Shown: positions 51,646-60,761 of the stretch, piece after piece
How positions within the stretch are numbered: the stretch's first letter is position 1
How the letters are laid out: every line of letters begins with the position of its first letter
From: Bradyrhizobium sp. CB82
GTDB taxonomy: Bacteria; Pseudomonadota; Alphaproteobacteria; Rhizobiales; Xanthobacteraceae
Length of the DNA stretch: 64,000 nucleotides
Reading direction: 5' to 3'
Assembly (NCBI RefSeq): GCF_029714405.1
Contig: NZ_CP121650.1
Span: 496,001-560,000 of the forward strand
Made by a program: the position numbers and the translations under genes
Notes under the pieces: model-generated
Databases searched by the model: none
What the model saw: the letters and a program-made list of their open reading frames with translations, nothing else
What the model was told of the DNA's origin: nothing

Positions 51646-53427
51646 ATGGTGCAAGAGAGGCCAGTCCGGGTCGAGCGTAGGTTATCGGCGATATTGGCCG
51701 CCGACGTGGCGGGCTATTCTCGGCTCATGCACAATGACGAAGAGGCCACACACGCCAAACTGACAGCGCTCCTCGCGCGAGGTATCGAGCCTGCGATTGC
51801 GGAACACGGCGGGCGCATCGTGAAGAACACAGGCGACGGTTTCCTGGCTGAGTTTCCTAGTGCGGTCGAAGCGGTCCGAGCAGCCATGCAGTTCCAAGCT
51901 CGCATCAACGAGCTTTCAATCGGCGATTCGGAAGAGAGGCGCATTCTCTTCCGTGTGGGGCTCAATATCGGCGACGTGATCGTCGAAGCCCATGACATCT
52001 TTGGGGACGGCGTAAACATCGCGGCGCGGCTCGAGAGCATTGCCGAACCCGGCGGCATTTGTATCTCTCAGACGGTCTTCAACCATGCGCGCGACAAGGT
52101 CGCCTTCGACGTCGAGGAAGCGGGTGAGCAAATTCTGAAAAATATCGCCCGACCTGTCCACGTTTACCGCATCATCATCGCTCCCGGTCGGGAGACTGCG
52201 ACGCCCAAACCTGAAGGGCTGGCGCTCTCCTTGCCCGACAAGCCGTCTATTGCTGTGCTGCCGCTCACCAATATGAGCGGCGACCCCGAGCAGGAATATG
52301 TCTCAGACGGAATCGCCGAGGATGTGATCACGGCACTATCCCGCTATCCCTCGTTATTCGTCATCGCGAGGAACTCGTCGTTCACTTACAAGGGGCGAGC
52401 AGTCGATGTTAGGCAGGTCGGGCGCGAGCTCGGCGTCCGCTATGTGCTTGAAGGCAGCGTGCGCAAGGCCGGCAACCGGATCCGCGTCACTGCGCAATTG
52501 ATAGAGGCGGCGACCAGTAATCATGTCTGGGCCGAGCGCTACGACCGCGAGCTCGCGGATGTTTTCGCTGTGCAGGACGAGCTTTCCGAAGCGCTGACGA
52601 TCGCGCTGGCCCCCGCCATTGCAGACGCTGAGCTTCGACGCGCCATGCGCAAGCCACCGGGGAGCCTCGATGCCTGGGCAGCCTATCAACGCGGCCTGTG
52701 GCATCTGAGCAAGGCTACCGTAGACAACGACGAGACTGCAGAGAACTTCTTCAGACAAGCCATCGAGCTCGACCCGACTTTCGGCGGCAGCTACAGCGCG
52801 CTCGCGCTGTACCAACTGCAGGCGGCCGCGCTCTACCAGAAGATAGACCTGCGAGATGCGCAACACTCGGCCGAAACCCTGGCGCGCCGGGCGGTCGCGC
52901 TCGATGGCGCCGATGCGGAAGCCCGGTCGTGCCTCGGCTGGGCTCTACAAGCGCGCGGTGAGGCTGACGATGCGTTGGCGGAGATCGAGCAAGCTCTTTC
53001 CATGAGCCCAAATTTGGCGATCGCGCACGGCCATAGAGGCGCGACGCTGATCTTTGCTAGACGGCCCAAGGAGGGACTCGCGGCACTCAACGTGTGTCTC
53101 AGGCTCGATCCCCGCGACCCCTATTTGGCAGTTCGTTTGTTGCACGTTGCCTGCGGTCTCTATTTCTGCGGCGAATATGAGGCTTCGATCGAGGCTGCAA
53201 AACGTCTCATCCGGTCGTACCCCGAGTTTCCGATGGTCTATCGCTGGTCCGCGGCGGCGCTTGCCCAGCTTGGCCGTACAACGGAAGCCCGGGAAGAATT
53301 GGAGAAGGCCATCTCACGCGCACCGGGGGCGTTCGACATGTATGTTCGCAAGAAAGCTCCGTGGTTTCGTCCAGAAGACCACGCGCATCTCGTCGAGGGT
53401 TTGCGTAAGGCCGGGTGGAAGGGGTGA
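51646..53427 (+). CDS. Class III adenylate/guanylate cyclase with TolB-like and TPR domains
   Basis: A 593-residue protein. The class III cyclase domain (residues about 8-180) has metal-binding Asp in SAILAADVAGYSRLM, the second Asp in IVKNTGDGFLAEF, and IFGDGVNIAARLESIAEPGG. The middle region (about 195-310) is the TolB/FlgO-like domain often paired with it (KPSIAVLPLTNMSGDPEQEY, FVIARNSSFTYKGRA, VRYVLEGSVRKAGNRI). TPR repeats fill the C-terminal 250 residues (AENFFRQAIELDPTFGGSYS, DALAEIEQALSMSPNLAIAH). It should make cAMP or act as a nucleotide sensor, with TPRs for partners. No membrane segment is visible. Rhizobia carry many paralogues. Confidence 0.92.
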   Translation: MVQERPVRVERRLSAILAADVAGYSRLMHNDEEATHAKLTALLARGIEPAIAEHGGRIVKNTGDGFLAEFPSAVEAVRAAMQFQARINELSIGDSEERRILFRVGLNIGDVIVEAHDIFGDGVNIAARLESIAEPGGICISQTVFNHARDKVAFDVEEAGEQILKNIARPVHVYRIIIAPGRETATPKPEGLALSLPDKPSIAVLPLTNMSGDPEQEYVSDGIAEDVITALSRYPSLFVIARNSSFTYKGRAVDVRQVGRELGVRYVLEGSVRKAGNRIRVTAQLIEAATSNHVWAERYDRELADVFAVQDELSEALTIALAPAIADAELRRAMRKPPGSLDAWAAYQRGLWHLSKATVDNDETAENFFRQAIELDPTFGGSYSALALYQLQAAALYQKIDLRDAQHSAETLARRAVALDGADAEARSCLGWALQARGEADDALAEIEQALSMSPNLAIAHGHRGATLIFARRPKEGLAALNVCLRLDPRDPYLAVRLLHVACGLYFCGEYEASIEAAKRLIRSYPEFPMVYRWSAAALAQLGRTTEAREELEKAISRAPGAFDMYVRKKAPWFRPEDHAHLVEGLRKAGWKG

Positions 53428-53635
53428 GGTTGCATTGATCTCCAGGCCATCTGTTCATACCTTGCAGCAAGTTGTACGCTCTGCCGCACGACACCCTTTG
53501 TTGAATTGGCGAGCTTCCGGTTAGGGTCAACTGCGACTAGCCGGGAAAGGACGGGTTCTGGCGCATAGCAGACACTTGCAAAAATGATCGACGTTGATGG
53601 GAAGTTGATCCAAGTGAGCGTACTGTCGATCCAGC
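53428..53635. other. Convergent gap
   Basis: About 200 bases between the cyclase gene and the convergent sugar permease gene. No clear terminator hairpin or gene seen. Confidence 0.4.
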
Positions 53636-54490
53636 TCAGCCTTTGACAGCGCCGAAAGAAAGGCCCCGCGCGAGATAGCGTTGCACGAAGAAATAGAGGA
53701 TCACTGGCGGCACGATTCCGATCAGCGTATTGACTGCCGCTATGTTGAAATCGACGCCGCGGGTCGAACGCGAGGCAAGCACCAGCGCGGAGAAGGTCGT
53801 CGCGCTTTGAGATGTGAGCGCCGAGGCAAAAAGCGCCTCGTTCCAGGTAAAAGCGAAAATCAACACGGCGGTGACGATGAGGCCGTCAACGGAAAGCGGC
53901 AGCGAGATTTTCCAGAATATCTGCCAGGGCGTGGCGCCCTCGACCTTTGCCGCGTCTTCGATCTCGGTACTGACGTCGCGGAATATGTCGCGCATGATGA
54001 CGACGGCGAAGGCGAGATTGAAGGTGGAATAGCAGAAGATCAGCCCCGTCCACGTATCTATGAGCCTCAGATACACCATGAGCAGGTAAAACGGTACGAG
54101 AACCACGGCAGGCGGCAGCACGCGCTGCGAGAGAAACCATAGTGCAATATCGCCCGACCGGACCGGAAACTGGAATCGAGCAAGCGCATAGGCGGCCGGT
54201 ACACCGAGGATCAGGGCGAAGAGAGTGGTGCCCACGCTGACAACGACGCTGCTGATGAAGGCATTGATTGCCTGCGGGTCAGAAAGGACATTGCCCCAGG
54301 AATCGAGCGTCGGCTCGAAATCGAGGAAAGGAATGACGACGCCGGGCTCGAAGGTAGCGGTGCTCGTTTTGATGGAGTTGATAAAAGCCCACACAAAGGG
54401 CAGCAGCGTGACGACAGCCGCAAGCGCCAGAAGCGTATAGACAACGATCTTGGAGATCAGGCTTGCCCTGAGCCACAGAATGTTGATCAT
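53636..54490 (-). CDS. Carbohydrate ABC transporter permease (MalG-type)
   Basis: A 284-residue inner-membrane permease with six helices. The conserved cytoplasmic EAA loop is DAAKVEGATPWQIFWKISLP, which docks the ATPase. It has FVWAFINSIKTS near the N-terminus and NTLIGIVPPVILYFFVQRYL at the C-terminus, typical of MalG-like subunits of CUT1 sugar importers. It is the third gene of a leftward operon after the binding protein and the MalF-type permease, with about 30 bases between the two permease genes. The ATG is at 54490. Confidence 0.92.
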   Translation of the reverse strand: MINILWLRASLISKIVVYTLLALAAVVTLLPFVWAFINSIKTSTATFEPGVVIPFLDFEPTLDSWGNVLSDPQAINAFISSVVVSVGTTLFALILGVPAAYALARFQFPVRSGDIALWFLSQRVLPPAVVLVPFYLLMVYLRLIDTWTGLIFCYSTFNLAFAVVIMRDIFRDVSTEIEDAAKVEGATPWQIFWKISLPLSVDGLIVTAVLIFAFTWNEALFASALTSQSATTFSALVLASRSTRGVDFNIAAVNTLIGIVPPVILYFFVQRYLARGLSFGAVKG

Positions 54491-54521
54491 GCTCTTGCCC
54501 TCCGCGGAAACGTGTCGCTTT

Positions 54522-55406
54522 TCAGCCCAGGCGCTTGCGCATCTGTTTGAAAAACACCGTGATGAGTGCCGAGACGATGATGAGGAAGATGATGCCCATC
54601 GCCGAGCCTTGGCCGAAATTGAAAAACTGAACTGTGGTCAGATAGTCCATCGCGCTGAAGACCTCCGTGCTCGTGCCCGGCCCGCCCGTGGTCAGCGCGT
54701 ATGGGATCGCGAACACTTTCAGACATTCGATGGTCCGAAGCAGGATGGCGATTGTCGTCACTGGCCACGCGAGCGGGATGCCCAGTCGCCACATCACCTG
54801 CCAATGATTCCGAGCATCGAGAATCGCGGCATCATAGAGATCGCTCGAAATGCTGCTCAGTCCCGCCAGCACAATGATGAAAACGAAGGATGTCCAGCGC
54901 CAGATATCGAGCAGAATAGCTGCGGCAATTCCTCCGGACGGCGTCGAAAGCCAGGGGACTTCAATGCCCCCAAGTCCCAGCAGGGCCGTGACCAGTCCCC
55001 CTTGGGAACTGAACAGCGTCACGCCGAGATAGCCGATGGCCACCTCCATCGTGAAGAGCGGCATGCCGATGATGGTGCGAAAGCCGCGCGCCCAGGGCGC
55101 ACCGAGATTAACCAGCCAGGCCGCAATGAAGCCTAGGACAACTTCGACCGGGACCGAGACCGCCACGTAAATGGCCGTAACGATGATGCTGTGCCAGAAA
55201 CGGTCAGAGGCGAGCACGTCGGCATAATTTTGCAACCCGACATACCCGGTGATGCCCATGCCAAGCACGTAATTGGCGAAGCTGTAGCGGATGACAAATA
55301 TGAGCGGAGCAAATGTAAACGCGACGACCCAGAGCACCGCGGGCAGGAGAAGAACATATTTGAAGGCCGCGCCGTACTCGCCTGGCCTCGCGTGCGTCAC
55401 TTTCAT
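54522..55406 (-). CDS. Carbohydrate ABC transporter permease (MalF-type)
   Basis: A 294-residue permease with six helices, beginning with YVLLLPAVLWVVAFTFAPLI. The EAA loop is YDAAILDARNHWQVMWRLGI followed by PLAWP, slightly degenerate from the usual E-A-A-x-x-D-G-A. AIPYALTTGGPGTSTEVFSA is a typical MalF-like loop. It sits between the binding-protein gene and the MalG-type gene. The substrate is not defined by the permeases. Confidence 0.92.
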   Translation of the reverse strand: MKVTHARPGEYGAAFKYVLLLPAVLWVVAFTFAPLIFVIRYSFANYVLGMGITGYVGLQNYADVLASDRFWHSIIVTAIYVAVSVPVEVVLGFIAAWLVNLGAPWARGFRTIIGMPLFTMEVAIGYLGVTLFSSQGGLVTALLGLGGIEVPWLSTPSGGIAAAILLDIWRWTSFVFIIVLAGLSSISSDLYDAAILDARNHWQVMWRLGIPLAWPVTTIAILLRTIECLKVFAIPYALTTGGPGTSTEVFSAMDYLTTVQFFNFGQGSAMGIIFLIIVSALITVFFKQMRKRLG

Positions 55407-55564
55407 AGAATGCCCCAGTCGCCGAACTTGGCCGGCGCCCTCCGGTGCAGGCCATTGGAGCGATCAGCGGCGCCGACTTCCAGGGTCCGCGCGTGCGGTG
55501 CCGCGAGATGTGACTCCCCACGTGATCATCGCCGGAAGCCGACAGAGGTTTCCAGCGATATCGA

Positions 55565-57208
55565 TCATTCAAATGACGCCTGGTAGAGCGCCTTCTGCTT
55601 TTCGCGTCCGTAACGCTCGGTAATCTTCTCCCAGGCGGCAGCAGTGGCATCGAGCGCAGCCTTCGGCTGCATCTGGCCCCCCAGGACTGCCGAGATGTTG
55701 ACGTCGAGTTCGTGCCAATATTCGGCTGTTCCCGGGATGCGCAGATATTCCTCCTGCACCGGCGCGCTCAGGACCGAATAGTAGCCCTTCAAATATTCCA
55801 CCACGTCATCGGCATTCCAGTTCTGCGCCTTGAACTCGTCCAGACTGGCGGTACCAACCGGCGGCAGATATTCGAACTTCATGCCAGGCTGCACGCCGGT
55901 CCAGCCGTTTGCGGAATTGAAGAAAGCATTCTTCTTGTTGGCCATGAAAGCCAGGAAGTCGTAGGTCGCTTCGCGCTTTTTGGAATTGCGGGAGATGACA
56001 CAATGCCAGGAGCCACCATTTGTGTTGCCGACCTGGTTCAACTCATACTTCTTCCATTCGCCCGTGATCGGATTGAAGGCCTCGGTGGTACCCGGTATAC
56101 CGGCCGCGCCGACCTTGCCCTTCACCTTCGATGTCTTGGGGTCTTGGGCAAGCGTCGGCAGGTCACCCCAGGTCGGCTCCATTGCCGAATGACCGGCGAG
56201 GAACAGATTCCAACCCTGCCCAAGCGTCCAGCTTATCTCTTCACGCGGACCGGCGTTGGCAAGTTTGACGTAATCCTCGAGCGCTCTGAGGTGCCCTTCC
56301 GAATTGATGAGGGGCTTCATATTCTGCGGATTGAAGAAATAATACTTGTTGTCGGGCGAGATCACATAAGGTGCCGACAGTGACAGGAAGTGAAAAAATC
56401 CCTGCTCGTTCACCTTGGCGTGCAGCGCCAGGCCCCAGTCATTTCCGCCGTCCTTGTTCCAATCCCAGCCAGTAAAGAATTCCGCGGCGTCGTGCAGCTC
56501 TTTCATGGTCTTGGGCGGACTGGGCAGCTCATAGCCGTACTTGGCCTTAAACTTTTCCTTGGTCTCGCCGTCGGTGAAGATGTCTTTACGGTAGTATAGC
56601 GCCTGCGCATCCCCGTCGAAGAGCACGCCATAGAGCTTGCCGTTCCATTCATAGAGCTTGCGCATGGACGGCAGCCACTGGTTCGGATCCCAGTACGGGT
56701 AGCGCGGATCGGCCAGGAGATTGTCGATGTCAATGATATACGGCGTCTCGGGTACGAAGAAATCGCCATAGAACCACGCCCCGGTCATATAGGCGTCATA
56801 ACGGCCAAGGCCGCTCGCGAGGTCAGAGAAGATCTGCTGGTGAAGCGTCTCGATCGGCACCTCGGCGACATTTGCCTTACCGCCGGTTTCTTCCTCCCAG
56901 TGCGGCACGTGATATTTGAGGCCGTCACCTACCGTCGCTTTGAGCACCATCACATTGATGGTCGTCCCTTTGAAGGGCTTGGTTTTGATGAAGTCGACAC
57001 GCTCCTTGGTGATCGGCGACTCATACGGCGCCTCGGGCGCTGACTCCATCAGGTTTGCCGCCCGCGCCGGAGCGGTCAGTCTCGTCAGTACCGCAAGCGA
57101 AAGCCCAGCCTGCAATCCGCCGAGCACAAACTCGCGTCGGCCGATCTTTCCTTTCAAATACCCATGAAGCAGATGTTCGAACTTCTCGACGTGTCCTCCA
57201 CTCGGCAT
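55565..57208 (-). CDS. Extracellular sugar-binding protein of an ABC transporter
   Basis: A 547-residue exported binding protein, longer than usual for family 1. A Tat-type signal is present (KGKIGRREFVLGGLQAGLSL, cleavage near APARAA). Ligand-domain features are HVPHWEEETGGKANVAEVPI, DAYMTGAWFYGDFF, LYEWNGKLYGVLFDGDAQAL, AALDATAAAWEKITERYGRE and aromatic residues likely to stack on a sugar ring. It is the first gene of the leftward transporter operon and is divergent from the ATPase gene. The size and signal type fit sugar- or polyol-binding proteins in rhizobia, but the ligand is unknown. Confidence 0.88.
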   Translation of the reverse strand: MPSGGHVEKFEHLLHGYLKGKIGRREFVLGGLQAGLSLAVLTRLTAPARAANLMESAPEAPYESPITKERVDFIKTKPFKGTTINVMVLKATVGDGLKYHVPHWEEETGGKANVAEVPIETLHQQIFSDLASGLGRYDAYMTGAWFYGDFFVPETPYIIDIDNLLADPRYPYWDPNQWLPSMRKLYEWNGKLYGVLFDGDAQALYYRKDIFTDGETKEKFKAKYGYELPSPPKTMKELHDAAEFFTGWDWNKDGGNDWGLALHAKVNEQGFFHFLSLSAPYVISPDNKYYFFNPQNMKPLINSEGHLRALEDYVKLANAGPREEISWTLGQGWNLFLAGHSAMEPTWGDLPTLAQDPKTSKVKGKVGAAGIPGTTEAFNPITGEWKKYELNQVGNTNGGSWHCVISRNSKKREATYDFLAFMANKKNAFFNSANGWTGVQPGMKFEYLPPVGTASLDEFKAQNWNADDVVEYLKGYYSVLSAPVQEEYLRIPGTAEYWHELDVNISAVLGGQMQPKAALDATAAAWEKITERYGREKQKALYQASFE

Positions 57209-57560
57209 TTTCTCCTCCTCTCACCATCGCGCGGCAAGCCTGCGATCCGGAGCTCGGAGCGCGAATTCTCATCGTGCTGGCAAAAAATGGAATGAAGATT
57301 TGGCCAAGACCTCCGATCCGTAATCAACGCACAGGATCCAGCGGTCGCAATCTGCGCGACCGGAGCGCAGCCTTCGGAGTTCAATCTAGTCCTGGCCTCC
57401 CTAAGGGGTCAATACGGGAAAGTGGTGCAGCAAGAGCGCTTTGCCCGCCGGAGAGCGTCATGGACAGTCGCGGCAGCGATGTGTATCAATCGCCTGAACA
57501 GCCGGTTCTGATGTGCTCGCGCGGTCTACGACTGCCCTGCAGAAAGGCACACGGAGAACA
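57209..57560. other. Divergent control region of the sugar locus
   Basis: About 350 bases between the binding-protein gene (leftward) and the ATPase gene (rightward). It should carry both promoters. I find no clear operator, and no regulator gene is linked to the locus. Confidence 0.4.
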
Positions 57561-58667
57561 ATGGCAAGAGTGGAGCTCAGACGCGTTTCGAAGCGCTTCG
57601 GCGACGTCTCCGCGGTGGAGGATCTCTCGTTCGGCACTTCGGATGGCGAGTTTATCGTCCTCGTCGGCCCTTCCGGATGCGGAAAGACGTCTACCATGCG
57701 CATGATCGCCGGGCTAGAAGCCGTCAGCGAGGGGCAGATCCTATTCGATGACAAGGACGTTACCGATCAGCTTCCGCGCGATCGGGACGTCGCCATGGTG
57801 TTCCAGAACTACGCGCTTTTCCCGCATCTCAACATCTTCTCCAACCTCGCTTTCGGGCTGCAACTCCGCAAGGTGCCGAAAGCAGAGATCGAGACCCGGG
57901 TGAAGGATGTCTCGCGCCTACTCGGCATCCAGGAGCTTCTCCAACGTCGTCCTCGGGAACTTTCCGGCGGTCAGCGCCAGCGCGTGGCACTCGGTCGCGC
58001 GATTATGCGCGAGCCGAGGGTATTCCTGATGGATGAACCGCTTTCGAACCTGGACGCGGCACTGCGCATGGAGATGCGAGCCGAAATCATCAAGTTGCAG
58101 GAGCGCCTCGGCGTCACCACCTTCTATGTCACCCATGACCAGGTGGAAGCATTGAGCATGGGCGACCGGATCGTCGTGATGCGCGGCGGCAAGCTGCAGC
58201 AGGTTGGAACGCCGATGGAGCTTTACGAACAGCCGGCAAATTCTTACGTGGCAGGCTTCATCGGCAGTCCGCCGATGAACTTCCTTGAGGGAATCGCAAA
58301 CGGCAATGGCGTAACGCTCACGAACCTGAACGCGACGGTTGAACTTGCCGGTCGTCTGTTCGCTGCAACACAGCGATCAAGCGCCCGTGACCTGCTTCTG
58401 GGCATACGGCCAGAACACGTCTCGCTTTCCGACCGCCCGGCCAGCGACGGAGTCTATAGCCTGGCCGCAACGGTCGATACCGTCGAGCCGCTCGGCCACA
58501 CCATTCTGGTGAGAACGCGGCTGCCCTCGCAGCAGGTTCTCAACGTGCTCGTGGCTGGAAAGATCTCCTGGCGCGAAGGGGAGAACGTCTACCTGGCCAT
58601 GCGTCCCGAGCACATCTACCTGTTCGACAGGACTGCCGACCAACTCCTGTGCGGTCTCCCCGGCTGA
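57561..58667 (+). CDS. Sugar ABC transporter ATPase (UgpC/MsmK type)
   Basis: A 368-residue ATPase. Walker A is LVGPSGCGKTSTMRMIAG, the Q-loop is VFQNYALFPHLNIFSNLAFG, the signature is RELSGGQRQRVALGRAIMRE, Walker B is VFLMDEPLSNLDAALR, and the switch His is in FYVTHDQVEALSMGD. The C-terminal TOBE/OB domain (about 245-368) is typical of CUT1 importers. The ATG at 57561 follows GGAGAACA; an in-frame ATG at 57513 is not supported. It powers the permeases encoded divergently and leads the metabolic genes that follow. Confidence 0.93.
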   Translation: MARVELRRVSKRFGDVSAVEDLSFGTSDGEFIVLVGPSGCGKTSTMRMIAGLEAVSEGQILFDDKDVTDQLPRDRDVAMVFQNYALFPHLNIFSNLAFGLQLRKVPKAEIETRVKDVSRLLGIQELLQRRPRELSGGQRQRVALGRAIMREPRVFLMDEPLSNLDAALRMEMRAEIIKLQERLGVTTFYVTHDQVEALSMGDRIVVMRGGKLQQVGTPMELYEQPANSYVAGFIGSPPMNFLEGIANGNGVTLTNLNATVELAGRLFAATQRSSARDLLLGIRPEHVSLSDRPASDGVYSLAATVDTVEPLGHTILVRTRLPSQQVLNVLVAGKISWREGENVYLAMRPEHIYLFDRTADQLLCGLPG

Positions 58668-58718
58668 GCGTCACAACGCACAACACAATCAAACCGAAGA
58701 AGAAGGAGAAAGCGATCC

Positions 58719-59729
58719 ATGCCCGTGCCTGAGAAGACACTGGACCGCAAACTCGCCCATATCCGCGCGGGGAAATATGTGCCGGCCGATTTCATCATCG
58801 CGGATGCCAAGGACGGCGACATGGGCTTCGGTGCGGGTGCGCCGGGGCCAGTTTATGATCAAGACAATCAGTCGACAGACCGGATGCGCCCCGTTGCCGA
58901 CTATCGTGCTGGCATGCGTGACATGGTCAGATCCGGCCTCGTCGACATCATGCTGACTTCCGTTTCCTCGGCGGAGGTGCTGCACGCGAACGGCACCTAT
59001 GCCGACACTCCCGTCACGCCAGCCGTACGTCTGAACGACACCACCGACATCTGGAGCCTGCGCGGCGGCGCATACAGAACGCTGCAAGCCCGGCCGTTCC
59101 GTACGGCCCGGCTCAAGCACGCGCGCACGGTCGCAGATCTCGGGCTTTATTCCGTCACCTTCTACAACGACATCGATCGAGACGTTGCGACCCTCGAAGC
59201 TTATGCCGCCTTTCGCGAGGAGGCAGAAGCGGTCGGAATGCGCCATTTCCTTGAGGTCTTCAATCCCGCCTTCCCAATCGACACGTGCGGCGTCGATCTC
59301 GGCTTCTACGTGAACGATGCGATCGCCCGCACCCTTGCCGGCGTTGCCTTGGCCGAACGGCCCCTCTTCCTGAAAATGACTTATAACGGGCCGCGCGCCA
59401 TGGAAGAACTCGCTTCCTTCGACCCGCACAACCTTATCGTCGGCATTCTCGGGGGTGCGGCAGCCACAACGCGCGACGCAATGGAGCTCGTTGCACAGGC
59501 AGAGCGTCACGGTGCGCGGGTCGCACTCTTCGGCCGCAAGATCTGGTATGCCGAATCCCCGATGGAAATCGTGCGCCTGATGCGCCGGGTCATTGAGCGC
59601 GAGGTCTCGCCGAGCGAGGCGGTGCGGCTCTATCACGACGTGCTCGCAAGAGTCGGCATTCGCGCAAGGCGACCACTCGATGAGGACAGCGAAGTGACCG
59701 ATCCCATCCTCAAAGCCGGAGCACGCTGA
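58719..59729 (+). CDS. Putative class I TIM-barrel aldolase (LacD/YihT-like)
   Basis: A 336-residue cytoplasmic protein. Alternating hydrophobic strands and helices suggest a TIM barrel: GLVDIMLTSVSSAEVL, LYSVTFYNDIDRDVATLEAY, MRHFLEVFNPAFP, RPLFLKMTYNGPRAMEELAS, HNLIVGILGGAAATTRDAME and GARVALFGRKIWYAES. The Lys in FLKMTYNG and the late F-G-R-K-I-W sit where LacD/YihT-type class I aldolases place the Schiff-base Lys and the phosphate-binding G-R-x-x-W. That family cleaves ketose phosphates. The match is by pattern only and no family name is certain. The ATG at 58719 follows AAGGAGAAAG; the PfkB gene starts immediately after its stop. Confidence 0.6.
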   Translation: MPVPEKTLDRKLAHIRAGKYVPADFIIADAKDGDMGFGAGAPGPVYDQDNQSTDRMRPVADYRAGMRDMVRSGLVDIMLTSVSSAEVLHANGTYADTPVTPAVRLNDTTDIWSLRGGAYRTLQARPFRTARLKHARTVADLGLYSVTFYNDIDRDVATLEAYAAFREEAEAVGMRHFLEVFNPAFPIDTCGVDLGFYVNDAIARTLAGVALAERPLFLKMTYNGPRAMEELASFDPHNLIVGILGGAAATTRDAMELVAQAERHGARVALFGRKIWYAESPMEIVRLMRRVIEREVSPSEAVRLYHDVLARVGIRARRPLDEDSEVTDPILKAGAR

Positions 59730-60752
59730 ATGGCGGCGCCCAAAGGCGTGGTGACGGCCGGCAGCTGGTGCTGCGACCATAACAAGCTCGTCGACCATTG
59801 GCCGTCGGAAGACGGCCTCGCCACGATTATTGCCGAGGAGCGACACGGCGGCGGCTCAGCCTGCAACATGGCGATCGCCCTTAAGAAGCTGGACCCCGAT
59901 TTCCTCGTCGAAACAATCGGCATCATCGGCGATGACGAGGACGGGCGCTTGCTGGTTGCCGAGGCCGATTCTCACGGCATCGAGCGTAGCCGACTGCGCA
60001 TTGTCACTGGCGGACGCACGAGCTACACCGACGCCTTCGCTTTGCGTGAGACGGGGCGGCGCACGCATATCTTCTTTCCTGCCAGCAGTGATCTGCTGAC
60101 GCCCGATCTTTGCGACTTCTCGGGAATCCGGGCTTCCCACCTCCATCTCGGTCTTCCAGGGCTCTACCCAGGCATGGACGCGCCTTTCGCTGCTGAACCG
60201 AATGGCTGGGTGGCTGTCCTGAAGAAGGCGCGCGCTGCGGGTCTGCGCACCAATATGGAGCTCGCCTCCGTAGCACCGGACACGATTGCCCGCCTCGTCC
60301 GGCCCTGCTTGCCGGTCCTCGACTTTCTCATCATCAACGATGTGGAGATCGGCGCGCTCGCCGGGATGCCAACGGGAAGCGAGGGCAGCACAAATGTCGC
60401 TGCCTGCCGCGTGGCGGCGCGCAAAGTGTTGGATGCCGGAGCCATGGACCTCCTTGTCGTCCATTTCCCCGCTGGCGCGATCGCGCTCACCCGCTCCGGC
60501 GAGATGCTCGCGAAGCCCTCATTACGGATACCGGCCGAAGAGATTGCTGGCGCAAACGGGGCCGGCGATGCCTTTGCTGCCGGCATTCTTTATGCCGTTC
60601 TGGAGGGCTGGACCCTTGCCGACGCGCTGGCGCTCGCCCACGCCGTGGCTGCTGCCTCACTGCGCAGGGTCGGCACAACTGACGGGGTTCTGCGCTGGCG
60701 GGAATGCCTGGCGCTTGCCGATCGTTGGGGCTGGCGGGAGGAGATCGACTGA
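59730..60752 (+). CDS. PfkB-family carbohydrate kinase
   Basis: A 340-residue ribokinase-type sugar kinase. The N-terminal substrate signature is RHGGGSACNMAIALKKLDPD, then IGIIGDDEDGRLLVAEADSH. The C-terminal signature with the catalytic Asp is EIAGANGAGDAFAAGILYAV (anion hole G-A-N-G-A-G-D). It phosphorylates a sugar, ketose phosphate or polyol-derived substrate. Its ATG abuts the stop of the aldolase-like gene, indicating tight coupling, so kinase and aldolase probably act in sequence. The FGGY kinase gene is convergent nine bases away. Confidence 0.9.
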   Translation: MAAPKGVVTAGSWCCDHNKLVDHWPSEDGLATIIAEERHGGGSACNMAIALKKLDPDFLVETIGIIGDDEDGRLLVAEADSHGIERSRLRIVTGGRTSYTDAFALRETGRRTHIFFPASSDLLTPDLCDFSGIRASHLHLGLPGLYPGMDAPFAAEPNGWVAVLKKARAAGLRTNMELASVAPDTIARLVRPCLPVLDFLIINDVEIGALAGMPTGSEGSTNVAACRVAARKVLDAGAMDLLVVHFPAGAIALTRSGEMLAKPSLRIPAEEIAGANGAGDAFAAGILYAVLEGWTLADALALAHAVAAASLRRVGTTDGVLRWRECLALADRWGWREEID

Positions 60753-60761
60753 GAATGGACT